Source of the DNA: Oscillospiraceae bacterium
Lineage (GTDB): Bacteria > Bacillota > Clostridia > Oscillospirales > Ruminococcaceae
Direction of reading: 5' to 3'
DNA: 47,578 nt
NCBI GenBank assembly: GCA_020024285.1
Contig: JAHHTZ010000011.1
Location: 1-47,578 of the forward strand
In this document: piece by piece, positions 14,968-23,194 of the stretch
How the letters are laid out: each line of letters starts with the position of its first letter
Position numbering within the stretch: the first letter of the stretch is position 1
The notes under the pieces: model-generated
Told to the model about the DNA's origin: nothing
Seen by the model: the letters and a program-made list of their open reading frames with translations, nothing else
Database searches by the model: none
Program-made: the position numbers and the translations under genes

Positions 14968-15987
14968 ATGGCAATTAAAATTGGTATCAATGGATTTGGC
15001 CGTATTGGCAGATTGGTTTTCCGTGCAGCTGCTGCACAGCCAGAACTTTTTGAGGTTGTAGGTATCAATGATCCGTTTATTGATCTGGATTACATGGTAT
15101 ATATGACAAAATATGACACCGTTCATGGCCACTTCAAAGGGGAAATCGCTGCAAAGGACGGAAAGCTGATTGTAAACGGCAAAGAGATCAATGTTTATGA
15201 TTGCAAAGATCCGGCAGAGATCCCGTGGGCAAGCTGCGGTGCAGACTATGTTGTAGAGTCTACCGGCGTATTCACCACAACAGAGAAGGCTTCTGCTCAT
15301 CTGAACGCAGGCGCAAAAAAGGTTATCATCTCGGCTCCTGCAAAGGATAAAGAAACTCCAACCTTTGTTGTCGGTGTAAACCAGGACAAATACACCAAGG
15401 ATATGCATGTGGTTTCCAATGCATCCTGCACAACCAACTGCCTGGCTCCGCTTGTTAAAGTCATCAACGATAACTTTGGCGTCGTAGAGGGCTTGATGTC
15501 CACAGTACATGCTACCACTGCAACCCAGAAAACCGTAGACGGTCCGTCCAAAAAAGACTGGAGAGGCGGTCGTGCCGCAGCAGGCAACATCATTCCGTCT
15601 TCCACTGGTGCTGCAAAAGCATGCGCCCTTGTTATCCCAGAGGTAAAAGGCAAATTGACCGGTATGTCCTTCCGTGTGCCGACACTGGATGTATCCGTTG
15701 TTGACCTGACCGTAAAACTGGCAAAACCGACTACCTATGAAGAAATCTGTGCAAAAGTAAAAGAGGCTTCTGAAACCTCCATGAAGGGAATCCTCGGCTA
15801 CACCGAAGAACTCGTGGTATCCTCCGACTTTATCGGCGATTCGAGAACCTCCATTTTCGATGCAAAAGCCGGCATCATGCTCAACGATACCTTTGTAAAA
15901 CTCGTGAGCTGGTACGACAATGAGTGGGGTTATTCCAACAAGATCCTCGATCTCATCCGTCACATGGCAAGCGTGGACGCACAGTAA
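14968..15987 (+). CDS. gapA: Glyceraldehyde-3-phosphate dehydrogenase, type I
   Basis: A 339-residue glycolytic enzyme that oxidises glyceraldehyde 3-phosphate with NAD+ and phosphate. The nucleotide fold starts with KIGINGFGRIGR; Asp in VGIND fits NAD rather than NADP use. The active site is SNASCTTNC with Cys 154 as nucleophile. The sequence follows the eukaryote/proteobacteria/Bacteroidota style (KYDTVHGHFKG, TVDGPSKKDWRGGRAA, WYDNEWGYSNKILDL) rather than the usual Bacillus/Clostridium style, which suggests an ancient transfer. The start at 14968 is set by GGAGG at 14954-14958. It is monocistronic, with its own promoter and terminator. Confidence 0.97.
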   Translation: MAIKIGINGFGRIGRLVFRAAAAQPELFEVVGINDPFIDLDYMVYMTKYDTVHGHFKGEIAAKDGKLIVNGKEINVYDCKDPAEIPWASCGADYVVESTGVFTTTEKASAHLNAGAKKVIISAPAKDKETPTFVVGVNQDKYTKDMHVVSNASCTTNCLAPLVKVINDNFGVVEGLMSTVHATTATQKTVDGPSKKDWRGGRAAAGNIIPSSTGAAKACALVIPEVKGKLTGMSFRVPTLDVSVVDLTVKLAKPTTYEEICAKVKEASETSMKGILGYTEELVVSSDFIGDSRTSIFDAKAGIMLNDTFVKLVSWYDNEWGYSNKILDLIRHMASVDAQ

Positions 15988-16008
15988 TCAAGGTACATCA
16001 GAAAATAA

Positions 16009-16040
16009 AAAGGGACGTATCCTTGTGATACGTCCCTTTT
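16009..16040 (+). terminator. Terminator of the GAPDH gene
   Basis: A 13-bp stem (16009-16021 with 16027-16039) with loop CTTGT, ending in a T-run. Confidence 0.9.
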
Positions 16041-16060
16041 GTGTGCAAAAAAGCACCCTA

Positions 16061-16089
16061 TTGAAAAAAATGAGAGCCTGTGGTACCTT
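16061..16089 (+). promoter_or_regulatory. Weak promoter before the RfbB-like gene
   Basis: TTGAAA (16061-16066), 17-base spacer, TACCTT (16084-16089). The spacing is ideal but the -10 is poor. Confidence 0.4.
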
Positions 16090-16119
16090 GTACTAAGACG
16101 GATAAAGGAGGGGAGAGCG

Positions 16120-17085
16120 ATGCGGCTTCTTGTCACGGGCGGAGCAGGCTTTATCGGGAGCAATTTTATCGAATATGAGCGAGCATACCATGCGGAGGAT
16201 GAGATCCTCTGCCTTGACCTGCTCACCTATGCGGGCAGAAGGGAGAACCTGCCCGAAGAGGGAGAAAAATTTTCATTTGTACAGGGCGATATTGCAGACG
16301 ATGCCCTTGTGGAGCAGATTTTTCAACAATTTCGACCGGAGCTTGTGGTAAACTTTGCAGCCCAAAGCCATGTAGACCGCTCCATCGAATCGCCCCGGAC
16401 GTTCCTGCACACAAACATAATGGGGGTGGGTGTCCTGCTCGATCGGTGCAGACAGTATCCGGTGAAGCGCTTTCATCAGGTTTCGACGGATGAAGTGTAC
16501 GGAGAGCTTTCGCCCAAGCAGCGCCAGAGCCTTTTTACGGAGCAATCGCCTCTAAAGCCAAGCAGCCCCTATTCTGCCTCAAAAGCGTCCGCAGACCTCC
16601 TCACGCTGTCCTATGCACGGACATACGGGGTCCCCGTCACGATTTCGCGCTGTTCCAACAATTACGGGATACGCCAGCATCCCGAAAAGCTCGTCCCCAA
16701 AATGATCGCGTGTGCCAGAGCGAACGAACCGCTCCCGATTTACGGTTCCGGGATGCAGGTGCGCGACTGGATCGCGGCGCAGGACCATTGCAGAGCAATC
16801 GACCTCATCCTGCGCCGCGGGAAAAACGCAGAGGTCTACAACGTGGGGGCAGGGTGCGAACTTCAGAATATCAGGATGGCAGAATCCATATTGGCTCAGA
16901 TCGAAGGCTCAAGCTCCACGATCTGCCATGTCAAGGACCGCCCTGGACACGATTTTCGCTATGCTGTCGATGCCGGAAAAATCAGGCGGGAACTGGGCTG
17001 GACGCCGCAGATCCCCTTCGAGGAAGGGATGCGGCAGACCGTCCGGTGGTATTTGACGCACCCGCAGTATTTGTCACAAAAATGA
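16120..17085 (+). CDS. rfbB: NAD-dependent sugar-nucleotide dehydratase, RfbB-like
   Basis: A 321-residue extended short-chain dehydrogenase: GGAGFIGSN nucleotide loop at the N-terminus, NFAAQSHVDRSI, the catalytic TDEVYG and the YSASKASAD Tyr-Lys pair, then RCSNNYGIRQHPEKLVPKMI. This combination is typical of dTDP-glucose 4,6-dehydratase, which makes dTDP-4-keto-6-deoxyglucose for surface sugars. The usual partners rfbA, rfbC and rfbD are absent, so the NDP donor is not certain and a related dehydratase or epimerase remains possible. The start at ATG 16120 follows GGAGGGGAG. galU lies next, consistent with sugar-nucleotide metabolism. Confidence 0.8.
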   Translation: MRLLVTGGAGFIGSNFIEYERAYHAEDEILCLDLLTYAGRRENLPEEGEKFSFVQGDIADDALVEQIFQQFRPELVVNFAAQSHVDRSIESPRTFLHTNIMGVGVLLDRCRQYPVKRFHQVSTDEVYGELSPKQRQSLFTEQSPLKPSSPYSASKASADLLTLSYARTYGVPVTISRCSNNYGIRQHPEKLVPKMIACARANEPLPIYGSGMQVRDWIAAQDHCRAIDLILRRGKNAEVYNVGAGCELQNIRMAESILAQIEGSSSTICHVKDRPGHDFRYAVDAGKIRRELGWTPQIPFEEGMRQTVRWYLTHPQYLSQK

Positions 17086-17095
17086 TGTTAATTTT

Positions 17096-17124
17096 TTGTA
17101 AAATAAGATTTATATCTGTAAAAT
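17096..17124 (+). promoter_or_regulatory. Candidate galU promoter formed by a repeated 11-mer
   Basis: TTGTAA (17096-17101), 17-base spacer, TAAAAT (17119-17124). The -35 and -10 fall in two copies of TGTAAAATAAG (17097-17107 and 17117-17127), exactly 20 bases apart. Confidence 0.45.
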
Positions 17125-17197
17125 AAGGCGGAAACATGCTATTCTAATAGCAATGCAAAGCAAGTCGAAATCAATATCAGACTGTAGGAGGGAAAGC

Positions 17198-18070
17198 ATG
17201 CAGATACGAAAAGCTGTAATTCCGGCAGCAGGACTGGGGACCCGCGTTCTTCCGGCTTCCAAAGCCATGCCGAAGGAAATGCTGTCCATCGTGGACAAGC
17301 CAGCCATTCAGTTTATCGTGGAAGAAGCTGTTGCAAGCGGGATCACAGATATTTTGATCATAACAAGCAGAGGAAAAACGACAGTAGAGGATCACTTTGA
17401 TCGTGCTCCGGAGCTTGAAGCACGTTTGCTGTCCGCAGGAAAACAAAAGGTCTATGAAGAAATCGTGCGCATCTCAAACCTTGCCAACATCGAATATGTG
17501 CGCCAGAAGGAAACAAAGGGACTCGGTCACGCGGTTTTGTGCGCCAAGGCATTTGTAGGGAATGAGCCGTTTGCCGTATTGTACGGTGACGATGTAGTCA
17601 TCGGGGGAGAGAAGCCTGCCTGTCAGGAGCTGTGCGAGGTATACGAAAAATATGGACTGGGTGTCGCCGGGATCAAACCGGTCGAGCTTTCGCAAATCGG
17701 AAAATATTGCAGCCTTAACGTGCAAAAACAGGAAGAACGTATTTTTAAGGTGACGGATATGATCGAAAAGCCGTCTCCCGAAAACGTGATGTCCAACTAT
17801 TCTATTTTGGGCAGGGTGGTGCTCCCGCCGGAAATCTTCTCCATCCTTGAGTCGACCCCGCCGGGGACCAACGGAGAGATCCAGCTGACCGATGCCATGC
17901 GTGTGCTGGCACAGCAGCAGGGAATGATGGGCGTTGAATATACGGGGACCCGTTATGATATGGGAAACAAGCTGGGCATTTTGCAAGCCACGGTTCAGGT
18001 GGCGCTCAAGCACCCGGAAGTGAAGGACGAGTTTCGGGAATATATCAAAGAGATCGCAAAAAATCTGTAA
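17198..18070 (+). CDS. galU: UTP-glucose-1-phosphate uridylyltransferase
   Basis: A 290-residue nucleotidyltransferase making UDP-glucose from UTP and glucose 1-phosphate. The N-terminal motif AVIPAAGLGTRVLPASKAMP binds the nucleotide; VDKPAIQFIVEEA, GLGHAVLCAK and GDDVV are further GalU signatures, and MIEKPSPE lies in the sugar-binding half. The start at 17198 follows GGAGGG. It supplies UDP-glucose for envelope glycans, in line with the neighbouring RfbB-like gene. It is followed by a strong terminator. Confidence 0.95.
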   Translation: MQIRKAVIPAAGLGTRVLPASKAMPKEMLSIVDKPAIQFIVEEAVASGITDILIITSRGKTTVEDHFDRAPELEARLLSAGKQKVYEEIVRISNLANIEYVRQKETKGLGHAVLCAKAFVGNEPFAVLYGDDVVIGGEKPACQELCEVYEKYGLGVAGIKPVELSQIGKYCSLNVQKQEERIFKVTDMIEKPSPENVMSNYSILGRVVLPPEIFSILESTPPGTNGEIQLTDAMRVLAQQQGMMGVEYTGTRYDMGNKLGILQATVQVALKHPEVKDEFREYIKEIAKNL

Positions 18071-18073
18071 AAA

Positions 18074-18116
18074 AGACACAGCCACCTGAGGAAGCTCCTC
18101 AGATGGCTGTGTTTTT
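18074..18116 (+). terminator. Terminator of galU
   Basis: A long stem (ACACAGCCA / TGGCTGTGT with inner CTGAGGA / TCCTCAG) followed by TTTTT. Confidence 0.9.
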
Positions 18117-18287
18117 ATGGGAAACTTATAACAATGGCAAATGGATAACGTACTGAGTATAGCATGGATTGCAGGAAGATTCTATAGGAAACAGTTTTTC
18201 TTTTGAAACTTTGTGCAAAGATGTGATTTTGTTGTTTAAAATCCATAGAGATTTGATAAAAATATGAAAATGAAAGGGTGCAGCAGA

Positions 18288-18857
18288 ATGAATGAGCAGC
18301 GTTATAAGGTAGAGGAACTGTTTGCAGTTGTTCCAATGGAGGACTATATTGCGTCCTGTATCGATATCCCGCGCATCGAGTCCTACTGTCAGGCATGCTC
18401 TAACTATGGAAAAATCTGGTCCTGTCCCTCGTTTGGGTTTTCCGTGGAGGAGCTGTGGAGCCAATACACCACGCTTGAGCTGCATGCGAGAAAAATTTGC
18501 TTCTCTGAGCAGATGCAGGCGGTCTGTTATCCCGTGGAGGAGCTGGGGTGGAAAAGCAAGGAGATCCTGCGCCCGGAGCAGGAACGGCTGCTCACCGCTC
18601 TTTTGGATCGGGAAGAAAATTTTGCGGGGAGCCGGGCGCTGGCAGCGGGAAGCTGTGATGCCTGCTACCCCGGTCCGTGCCTGAGAGTACAGGGGAAGGG
18701 CTGCATCCATCCCGAAAAAATGAGGTATTCTCTGGAATCGCTGGGAGCTGACGTCAGCAAAACCGTATCGCTTTATTTACATGAGGAAATTTTGTGGGGA
18801 AAGGCAGGTCATCTGCCGCCGCATTACATCCTGGTGGGCGGATTGCTGCGAAAATAG
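18288..18857 (+). CDS. DUF2284-like cysteine-rich metal-binding protein
   Basis: A 189-residue cytoplasmic protein with two Cys clusters: YCQACSNYGKIWSCPSFGF near the N-terminus and CDACYPGPCLRVQGKGCIHP in the middle. This pattern is that of the predicted metal-binding family DUF2284, found mostly in anaerobes; the function is unknown but an iron-sulfur or metal role is likely. The start is uncertain: ATG 18288 has a weak GGGTG site 10 bases upstream, while ATG 18264 would add MKMKGCSR without a visible site. It stands alone between the galU terminator and the mgl operon. Confidence 0.7.
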   Translation: MNEQRYKVEELFAVVPMEDYIASCIDIPRIESYCQACSNYGKIWSCPSFGFSVEELWSQYTTLELHARKICFSEQMQAVCYPVEELGWKSKEILRPEQERLLTALLDREENFAGSRALAAGSCDACYPGPCLRVQGKGCIHPEKMRYSLESLGADVSKTVSLYLHEEILWGKAGHLPPHYILVGGLLRK

Positions 18858-19074
18858 TCCGTCAAAAAGGGCATCCGCCACCCTCCGCCCGAGGACGGAA
18901 TGTGCCGGATTCAGGATAAAATTGGCAAAAAAAGCTTGTTCAATAATATAACAAAACTAAACAAATAGAACAAATAATTTATAAAAAGGAGCAAATATCC
19001 TAAAATTTACACAATAAATAGAGCGGGATTGAAAATAAAATGGACTATCATACCAAATATTTTGAATTTATCCC

Positions 19075-19103
19075 TTTCTTTTTTCTGGGAATGATGATAG
19101 AAT
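19075..19103 (+). promoter_or_regulatory. Possible mgl promoter
   Basis: TTTCTT (19075-19080), 17-base spacer, TAGAAT (19098-19103). The 308 bases before mglB hold no gene; the rest is A/T-rich with no clear signal. Confidence 0.4.
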
Positions 19104-19116
19104 GTAGGTGAGCGAA

Positions 19117-19130
19117 CGAAAACGCTTACA
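19117..19130. promoter_or_regulatory. Candidate cre (CcpA / LacI-family) site before mglB
   Basis: CGAAAACGCTTACA matches the catabolite-responsive element consensus at all but the first base. It lies around +5 to +20 of the proposed promoter, where CcpA bound would repress the galactose operon when glucose is present. Confidence 0.6.
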
Positions 19131-19165
19131 AAATGTTTTAATAACAAAAGGAGAGATGATTCAAA

Positions 19166-20305
19166 ATGAAAATGAAAAAACTGATGGCAGCTCTGTTGGC
19201 ATGCTCTATGCTTGCTTCTATGGCAGCTTGCTCCTCCAGTGAAGAAAAAAAGGAAGAAGCACCCTCTGACAAACCAGAAACCTCCACTCCGGCAGAAGCA
19301 GGAAAAGAAGATAAAAAAGAAGAAGAGAAAAAAGATACAGCAGCTGCAGAAATGCCAAATATCGGTGTAACCATCTACAAATATGACGATAACTTTATGA
19401 CCTACACCAGAACAGCAATGGAAAACGCAGCAAAAGATATCGCTGTTTTGAATATGAACGACTCTGCAAACGACCAGTCCAAACAGAACGACCAGATCGA
19501 TACCCTGATCCAGAAAAAAGTAAACGCTCTGATCGTTAACCTCGTTGACCCATCCAACGCTCCAACCGTAGCAGAAAAAGCAAAAGCTGCCAACATCCCG
19601 GTTGTATTCGTAAACAAAGAATATCCGGAGGGCACAGATAAAATCGACTACGACAAATGCATCTACGTTGGTACAAAATCCGAAGAATCCGGTATCATTC
19701 AGGGCGAATTGATCCGTGATGCATGGAATGCAAACAAAGAAGCATGGGATAAAAACGGCGACGGCAAGATCCAGTACGTAATGCTCATGGGCGAGCCAGG
19801 TCATCCGGATGCAGAAGCAAGAACAAAATTCTCCATCTCTACCCTCAATGACAACGGCATCGAAACCGAAGAGCTTGCAAACCAGGCTGCAACCTGGGAT
19901 GCTACAAAAGCAAAAGAACTCATGGAAACATGGATCGGTAAATTCGGCGATTCCATCGAAATGGTAATCAGCAACAACGACGGTATGGCTATGGGCGCAA
20001 TCGAGGCTCTGTCCGGCTCCGGCTACTTCGGTGCAGACGGCAAATATATGCCGGTATTCGGCGTTGATGCTCTGCCGGAAGCTCTCGACCTGATCGAGGC
20101 CGGTAAAATGGAAGGTACTGTACTGAACGACCCACTCAACCAGGGTAAAGCATGCGTAGAGCTGGCTGTTAACTTCGCTGCCGGCAAAGATCCACTGGAA
20201 GGCACCGAATGGAAAGCAGACGAAACAAAAGCTGTTCGTGTACCATACCAGCCAATCACAAAGAGCAATCTGGATGTTGCAAGAGAGGCTTACGGTCTGA
20301 AATAG
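19166..20305 (+). CDS. mglB: Galactose/methyl-galactoside-binding lipoprotein MglB
   Basis: A 379-residue exported protein. The signal peptide ends SMAAC, with Cys as lipid anchor, followed by a Lys/Glu-rich linker of about 40 residues. The mature part is a type-1 periplasmic-binding fold of the galactose/glucose branch: the calcium loop DKNGDGKIQ, MGEPGHPDAEART, SNNDGMAMGAIEAL and VFGVDALPEAL match MglB closely. It delivers galactose or glucose to MglA/MglC. GGAGAG precedes ATG 19166. The codon use, rich in GCA/AAA, indicates high expression. Confidence 0.95.
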   Translation: MKMKKLMAALLACSMLASMAACSSSEEKKEEAPSDKPETSTPAEAGKEDKKEEEKKDTAAAEMPNIGVTIYKYDDNFMTYTRTAMENAAKDIAVLNMNDSANDQSKQNDQIDTLIQKKVNALIVNLVDPSNAPTVAEKAKAANIPVVFVNKEYPEGTDKIDYDKCIYVGTKSEESGIIQGELIRDAWNANKEAWDKNGDGKIQYVMLMGEPGHPDAEARTKFSISTLNDNGIETEELANQAATWDATKAKELMETWIGKFGDSIEMVISNNDGMAMGAIEALSGSGYFGADGKYMPVFGVDALPEALDLIEAGKMEGTVLNDPLNQGKACVELAVNFAAGKDPLEGTEWKADETKAVRVPYQPITKSNLDVAREAYGLK

Positions 20306-20340
20306 TGCATTGATCCTGTAATAGAACAGATTTGTCAAGT

Positions 20341-20382
20341 GGAGCGGCAGACAAGGAGCGCGATGCCTTTGTCTGCCCGTTC
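20341..20382 (+). promoter_or_regulatory. Stem-loop between mglB and mglA
   Basis: A nine-bp stem (20346-20354 with 20369-20377), extended by outer pairs, has no T-run. It probably protects mglB mRNA and gives the binding protein its excess over the transporter. Confidence 0.65.
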
Positions 20383-20412
20383 CATAGTAATGAAAAGTGG
20401 TGATGAGCATAA

Positions 20413-21915
20413 ATGGATAAGGAAAACTATGTTTTGGAAATGTCCGGAATTGTGAAGGAGTTTCCAGGTGTAAGGGCGCTGGATAATGCACAGCTGTTTC
20501 TTCGTCCGGGCACCGTTCATGCTCTAATGGGAGAAAACGGAGCCGGTAAATCGACCCTGATGAAATGCCTGTTTGGAATTTATTCCAAGGATGCAGGGGA
20601 TATCAAGGTCAATGGGGAATCGGTTGCGTATGTAAATCCAAAAGAGGCGCTGGAGCACGGCGTTTCGATGGTACATCAGGAACTAAATCAGGTGCGTCAG
20701 ACCCGTGTTGCAGATAATATCTGGCTTGGACGCTTCCCGAAAAAGGGTCTTGTGGTGGACGAAAAGCACATGATCACCGAGACCCAGAAAATTTTTGACG
20801 AATTAGGAATCAAGGTCGACCCTCGCGCGAAGATCGAAACGCTTTCTGTTTCACAGGCACAGATGGTGGAGATCGCAAAGGCTGTTTCCTACGATGCAAA
20901 GATCGTGGTAATGGATGAGCCGACCTCCTCTCTGACCGAGCAGGAGGTAAAGCATCTGTTCAACATCATCGACCAGCTTCGCAGCAAAGGTGTCGGCATC
21001 ATATACATCTCACACAAAATGGAGGAGATCCTCAAAATCTCCGATGAAGTAACGATCATGCGTGATGGTCAGTGGATCGCAACAGAACCGGCAAGCGAGC
21101 TGACTACAGATAAGATCATCAAGCTGATGGTTGGGCGTGATCTGACCAATCGCTTTCCGCCGAAAACAAACGAGCCGGGCGACACCATCATGAAGGTGGA
21201 GCACCTGAGCACCGTTTTCGAGCCGAAAATCAAGGATGTCAGCTTCGAGCTTAAAAAAGGCGAGATCCTCGGGATCGCCGGCTTGATGGGCTCCGGACGC
21301 ACCGAGCTTGTGGAGGCAATGTTCGGAATCCGCAAAAGGGAAAGCGGGACCATCTCGATCGATGGACATCCCGTTGACAACAAGGACGCGATGTCCTCAA
21401 TCAAAAACGGCTTTGCACTCCTGACAGAGGACCGCAGACAAACGGGCATCTTTGCCGGAATGGATATTCGCTTCAACTCTGTCATTGCCCACATCAAGGC
21501 CTATTCCAACAAGCTTGGAAAGCTCAATGAAAAAAGAATGAAAGAGGATACCAGCTGGGTGATCGACAGCATGAATGTAAAGACCCCAGGTGAAAAAACA
21601 CGCATCGGCTCATTATCGGGAGGAAACCAGCAAAAGGTCATCCTTGGACGCTGGCTTCTGACGGACCCTGAGGTCCTGATGCTCGATGAGCCGACACGAG
21701 GGATCGACGTTGGTGCCAAATACGAGATCTATCAAATGATCATCGATTTGGCAAATAAGGGCAAGGGCGTCATCGTGATTTCCTCCGAGATGCCGGAGCT
21801 TCTTGGTATCAGCGACCGAATCATGGTAATGAGCAATGGACGTCTGGCTGGCGTTGTTCGTGCGGCTCAAACCAGTCAGGAAGAGATCCTTGCTCTTGCT
21901 GCCAAATATATCTAA
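20413..21915 (+). CDS. mglA: Galactose ABC transporter ATPase MglA
   Basis: A 500-residue protein with two ABC domains in tandem, as in all sugar importers of the MglA/RbsA type. The first domain has Walker A GENGAGKST, SVSQAQMVEIAKA and MDEPTSSL; the second has the usual degenerate P-loop (GLMGSGRTE), LSGGNQQKVILGR and LDEPTRGIDVGAK. It energises sugar uptake through MglC. A GGTGATGAG site precedes ATG 20413 and it ends 12 bases before mglC. Confidence 0.95.
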   Translation: MDKENYVLEMSGIVKEFPGVRALDNAQLFLRPGTVHALMGENGAGKSTLMKCLFGIYSKDAGDIKVNGESVAYVNPKEALEHGVSMVHQELNQVRQTRVADNIWLGRFPKKGLVVDEKHMITETQKIFDELGIKVDPRAKIETLSVSQAQMVEIAKAVSYDAKIVVMDEPTSSLTEQEVKHLFNIIDQLRSKGVGIIYISHKMEEILKISDEVTIMRDGQWIATEPASELTTDKIIKLMVGRDLTNRFPPKTNEPGDTIMKVEHLSTVFEPKIKDVSFELKKGEILGIAGLMGSGRTELVEAMFGIRKRESGTISIDGHPVDNKDAMSSIKNGFALLTEDRRQTGIFAGMDIRFNSVIAHIKAYSNKLGKLNEKRMKEDTSWVIDSMNVKTPGEKTRIGSLSGGNQQKVILGRWLLTDPEVLMLDEPTRGIDVGAKYEIYQMIIDLANKGKGVIVISSEMPELLGISDRIMVMSNGRLAGVVRAAQTSQEEILALAAKYI

Positions 21916-21927
21916 GGGGTGCTGTTT

Positions 21928-22950
21928 GTGGATAAAGCAAAAAAACAACAAGTAACGAACTTCCTGCTCAAGTACGGTATTTACATCGTCTTCGCAGTGA
22001 TGATCCTTGTCATCATCATCATGGACCCGGCTGTTCTTTCTATGAGCAGCATTACCACTATTTTGACCCAGTCTTCGACCCGTATCCTTCTGGCTCTCGG
22101 CGTAGCCGGATTGATCGTGCTGGCCGGTACAGACCTTTCCGTCGGCCGTATGGTTGGTCTGGGTGCGGTGCTTGCAGCGTCCCTGCTTCAGGACCCGAAT
22201 TTTAGCCGAAGGATCTTCCCTGATCTTCCATCGGGATGGGGCTTTATCTTTGTTGTCATTCTCGGTGTGGTTCTTCTGTTAGCGTTTGCATCCAGCGTCA
22301 GCGGTGTGATGGTAGCAAAACTGAGCATGCATCCGTTTATCGCAACATTAGGTATGCAGCTGATCCTCTACGGCGCATGTTCCACATACTACAACAAGAT
22401 CGGCGGTTCCCCGATCGGAAGCCTCAACGAGGACTTCAAGATGCTTGCACAGGGCAAGCTGATCGACTTTGGCAACAATGCAAGCATTTCCTATCTTGTT
22501 ATCTATGCAGCCATCGCGATTGCCGTGATGTGGTTCATCTGGAACAAGACGACCCTTGGCAAAAATATGTTTGCAGTGGGCGGCAACACCGAGGCAGCGG
22601 CTGTTTCCGGTGTAAATGTCACAAAAACCATCGTCAGCGTCTATCTGATGGCTGGTATCCTGTATGGCTGCGCAAGTATCCTGGAGCTTGGCCGTACCGG
22701 TTCTGCAACCAACAACCTCGGTGTGAACTACGAGCTGGATGCGATCTCTGCCTGCGTAGTAGGCGGTGTATCCTTTAACGGCGGCGTTGGCTCCATCGGC
22801 GGCGTTGTTCTGGGCGTATTGCTCCTTCAGGTCATCAACTTCGGCCTTGCCTTCATCAACGTGGACCCATACTTCCAGTACATTGTAAAAGGCTTGATTA
22901 TTTTGATTGCCGTTGCGATCGATATGAGAAAATATGTAAAGAAAAAGTAA
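21928..22950 (+). CDS. mglC: Galactose ABC transporter permease MglC
   Basis: A 340-residue membrane protein with about ten hydrophobic segments. GTDLSVGRMVGLGAV, KLSMHPFIATLGMQLI and NTEAAAVSGVNV are typical of the MglC/RbsC permease family. It forms the channel for galactose uptake. The start is taken as GTG 21928, seven bases after AAGGGGTG; a GTG at 21919 lies too close to that site. Last gene of the operon, followed by a terminator. Confidence 0.93.
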   Translation: MDKAKKQQVTNFLLKYGIYIVFAVMILVIIIMDPAVLSMSSITTILTQSSTRILLALGVAGLIVLAGTDLSVGRMVGLGAVLAASLLQDPNFSRRIFPDLPSGWGFIFVVILGVVLLLAFASSVSGVMVAKLSMHPFIATLGMQLILYGACSTYYNKIGGSPIGSLNEDFKMLAQGKLIDFGNNASISYLVIYAAIAIAVMWFIWNKTTLGKNMFAVGGNTEAAAVSGVNVTKTIVSVYLMAGILYGCASILELGRTGSATNNLGVNYELDAISACVVGGVSFNGGVGSIGGVVLGVLLLQVINFGLAFINVDPYFQYIVKGLIILIAVAIDMRKYVKKK

Positions 22951-22979
22951 TTTTTACAGCGAATACGTTTGTCAAAACG

Positions 22980-23016
22980 GGCGATATCGGGTTTCTGACC
23001 GGATATCGCCTTTTTT
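22980..23016 (+). terminator. Terminator of the mgl operon
   Basis: GGCGATATC (22980-22988) pairs with GATATCGCC (23002-23010), followed by six T. Confidence 0.88.
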
Positions 23017-23077
23017 GCAAGTCAAAGCTCCTGCAAAGGACGGACACGATTTTCTTAAATAGAGTAATTATGTCCAG

Positions 23078-23106
23078 TTGCTTTTTCTCACGAAATATAC
23101 TATAAT
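23078..23106 (+). promoter_or_regulatory. recA promoter
   Basis: TTGCTT (23078-23083), 17-base spacer, TATAAT (23101-23106). Confidence 0.75.
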
Positions 23107-23115
23107 AAAAAACAA

Positions 23116-23133
23116 CGCAAACATCTGTTTGCG
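23116..23133. promoter_or_regulatory. Candidate LexA-type SOS box of recA
   Basis: A perfect dyad CGCAAAC-ATCT-GTTTGCG directly after the predicted start. It resembles the Gram-positive LexA box (GAACnnnnGTTC) with A/T in place of the outer G/C. The position on the start site of recA supports repression by LexA; it could also be only an mRNA hairpin. Confidence 0.5.
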
Positions 23134-23194
23134 CTCTTGATGCGGAAAATCATTTTTGCCATAGAGCGCCGCGATGCGGCAGAACGGAGGAATT

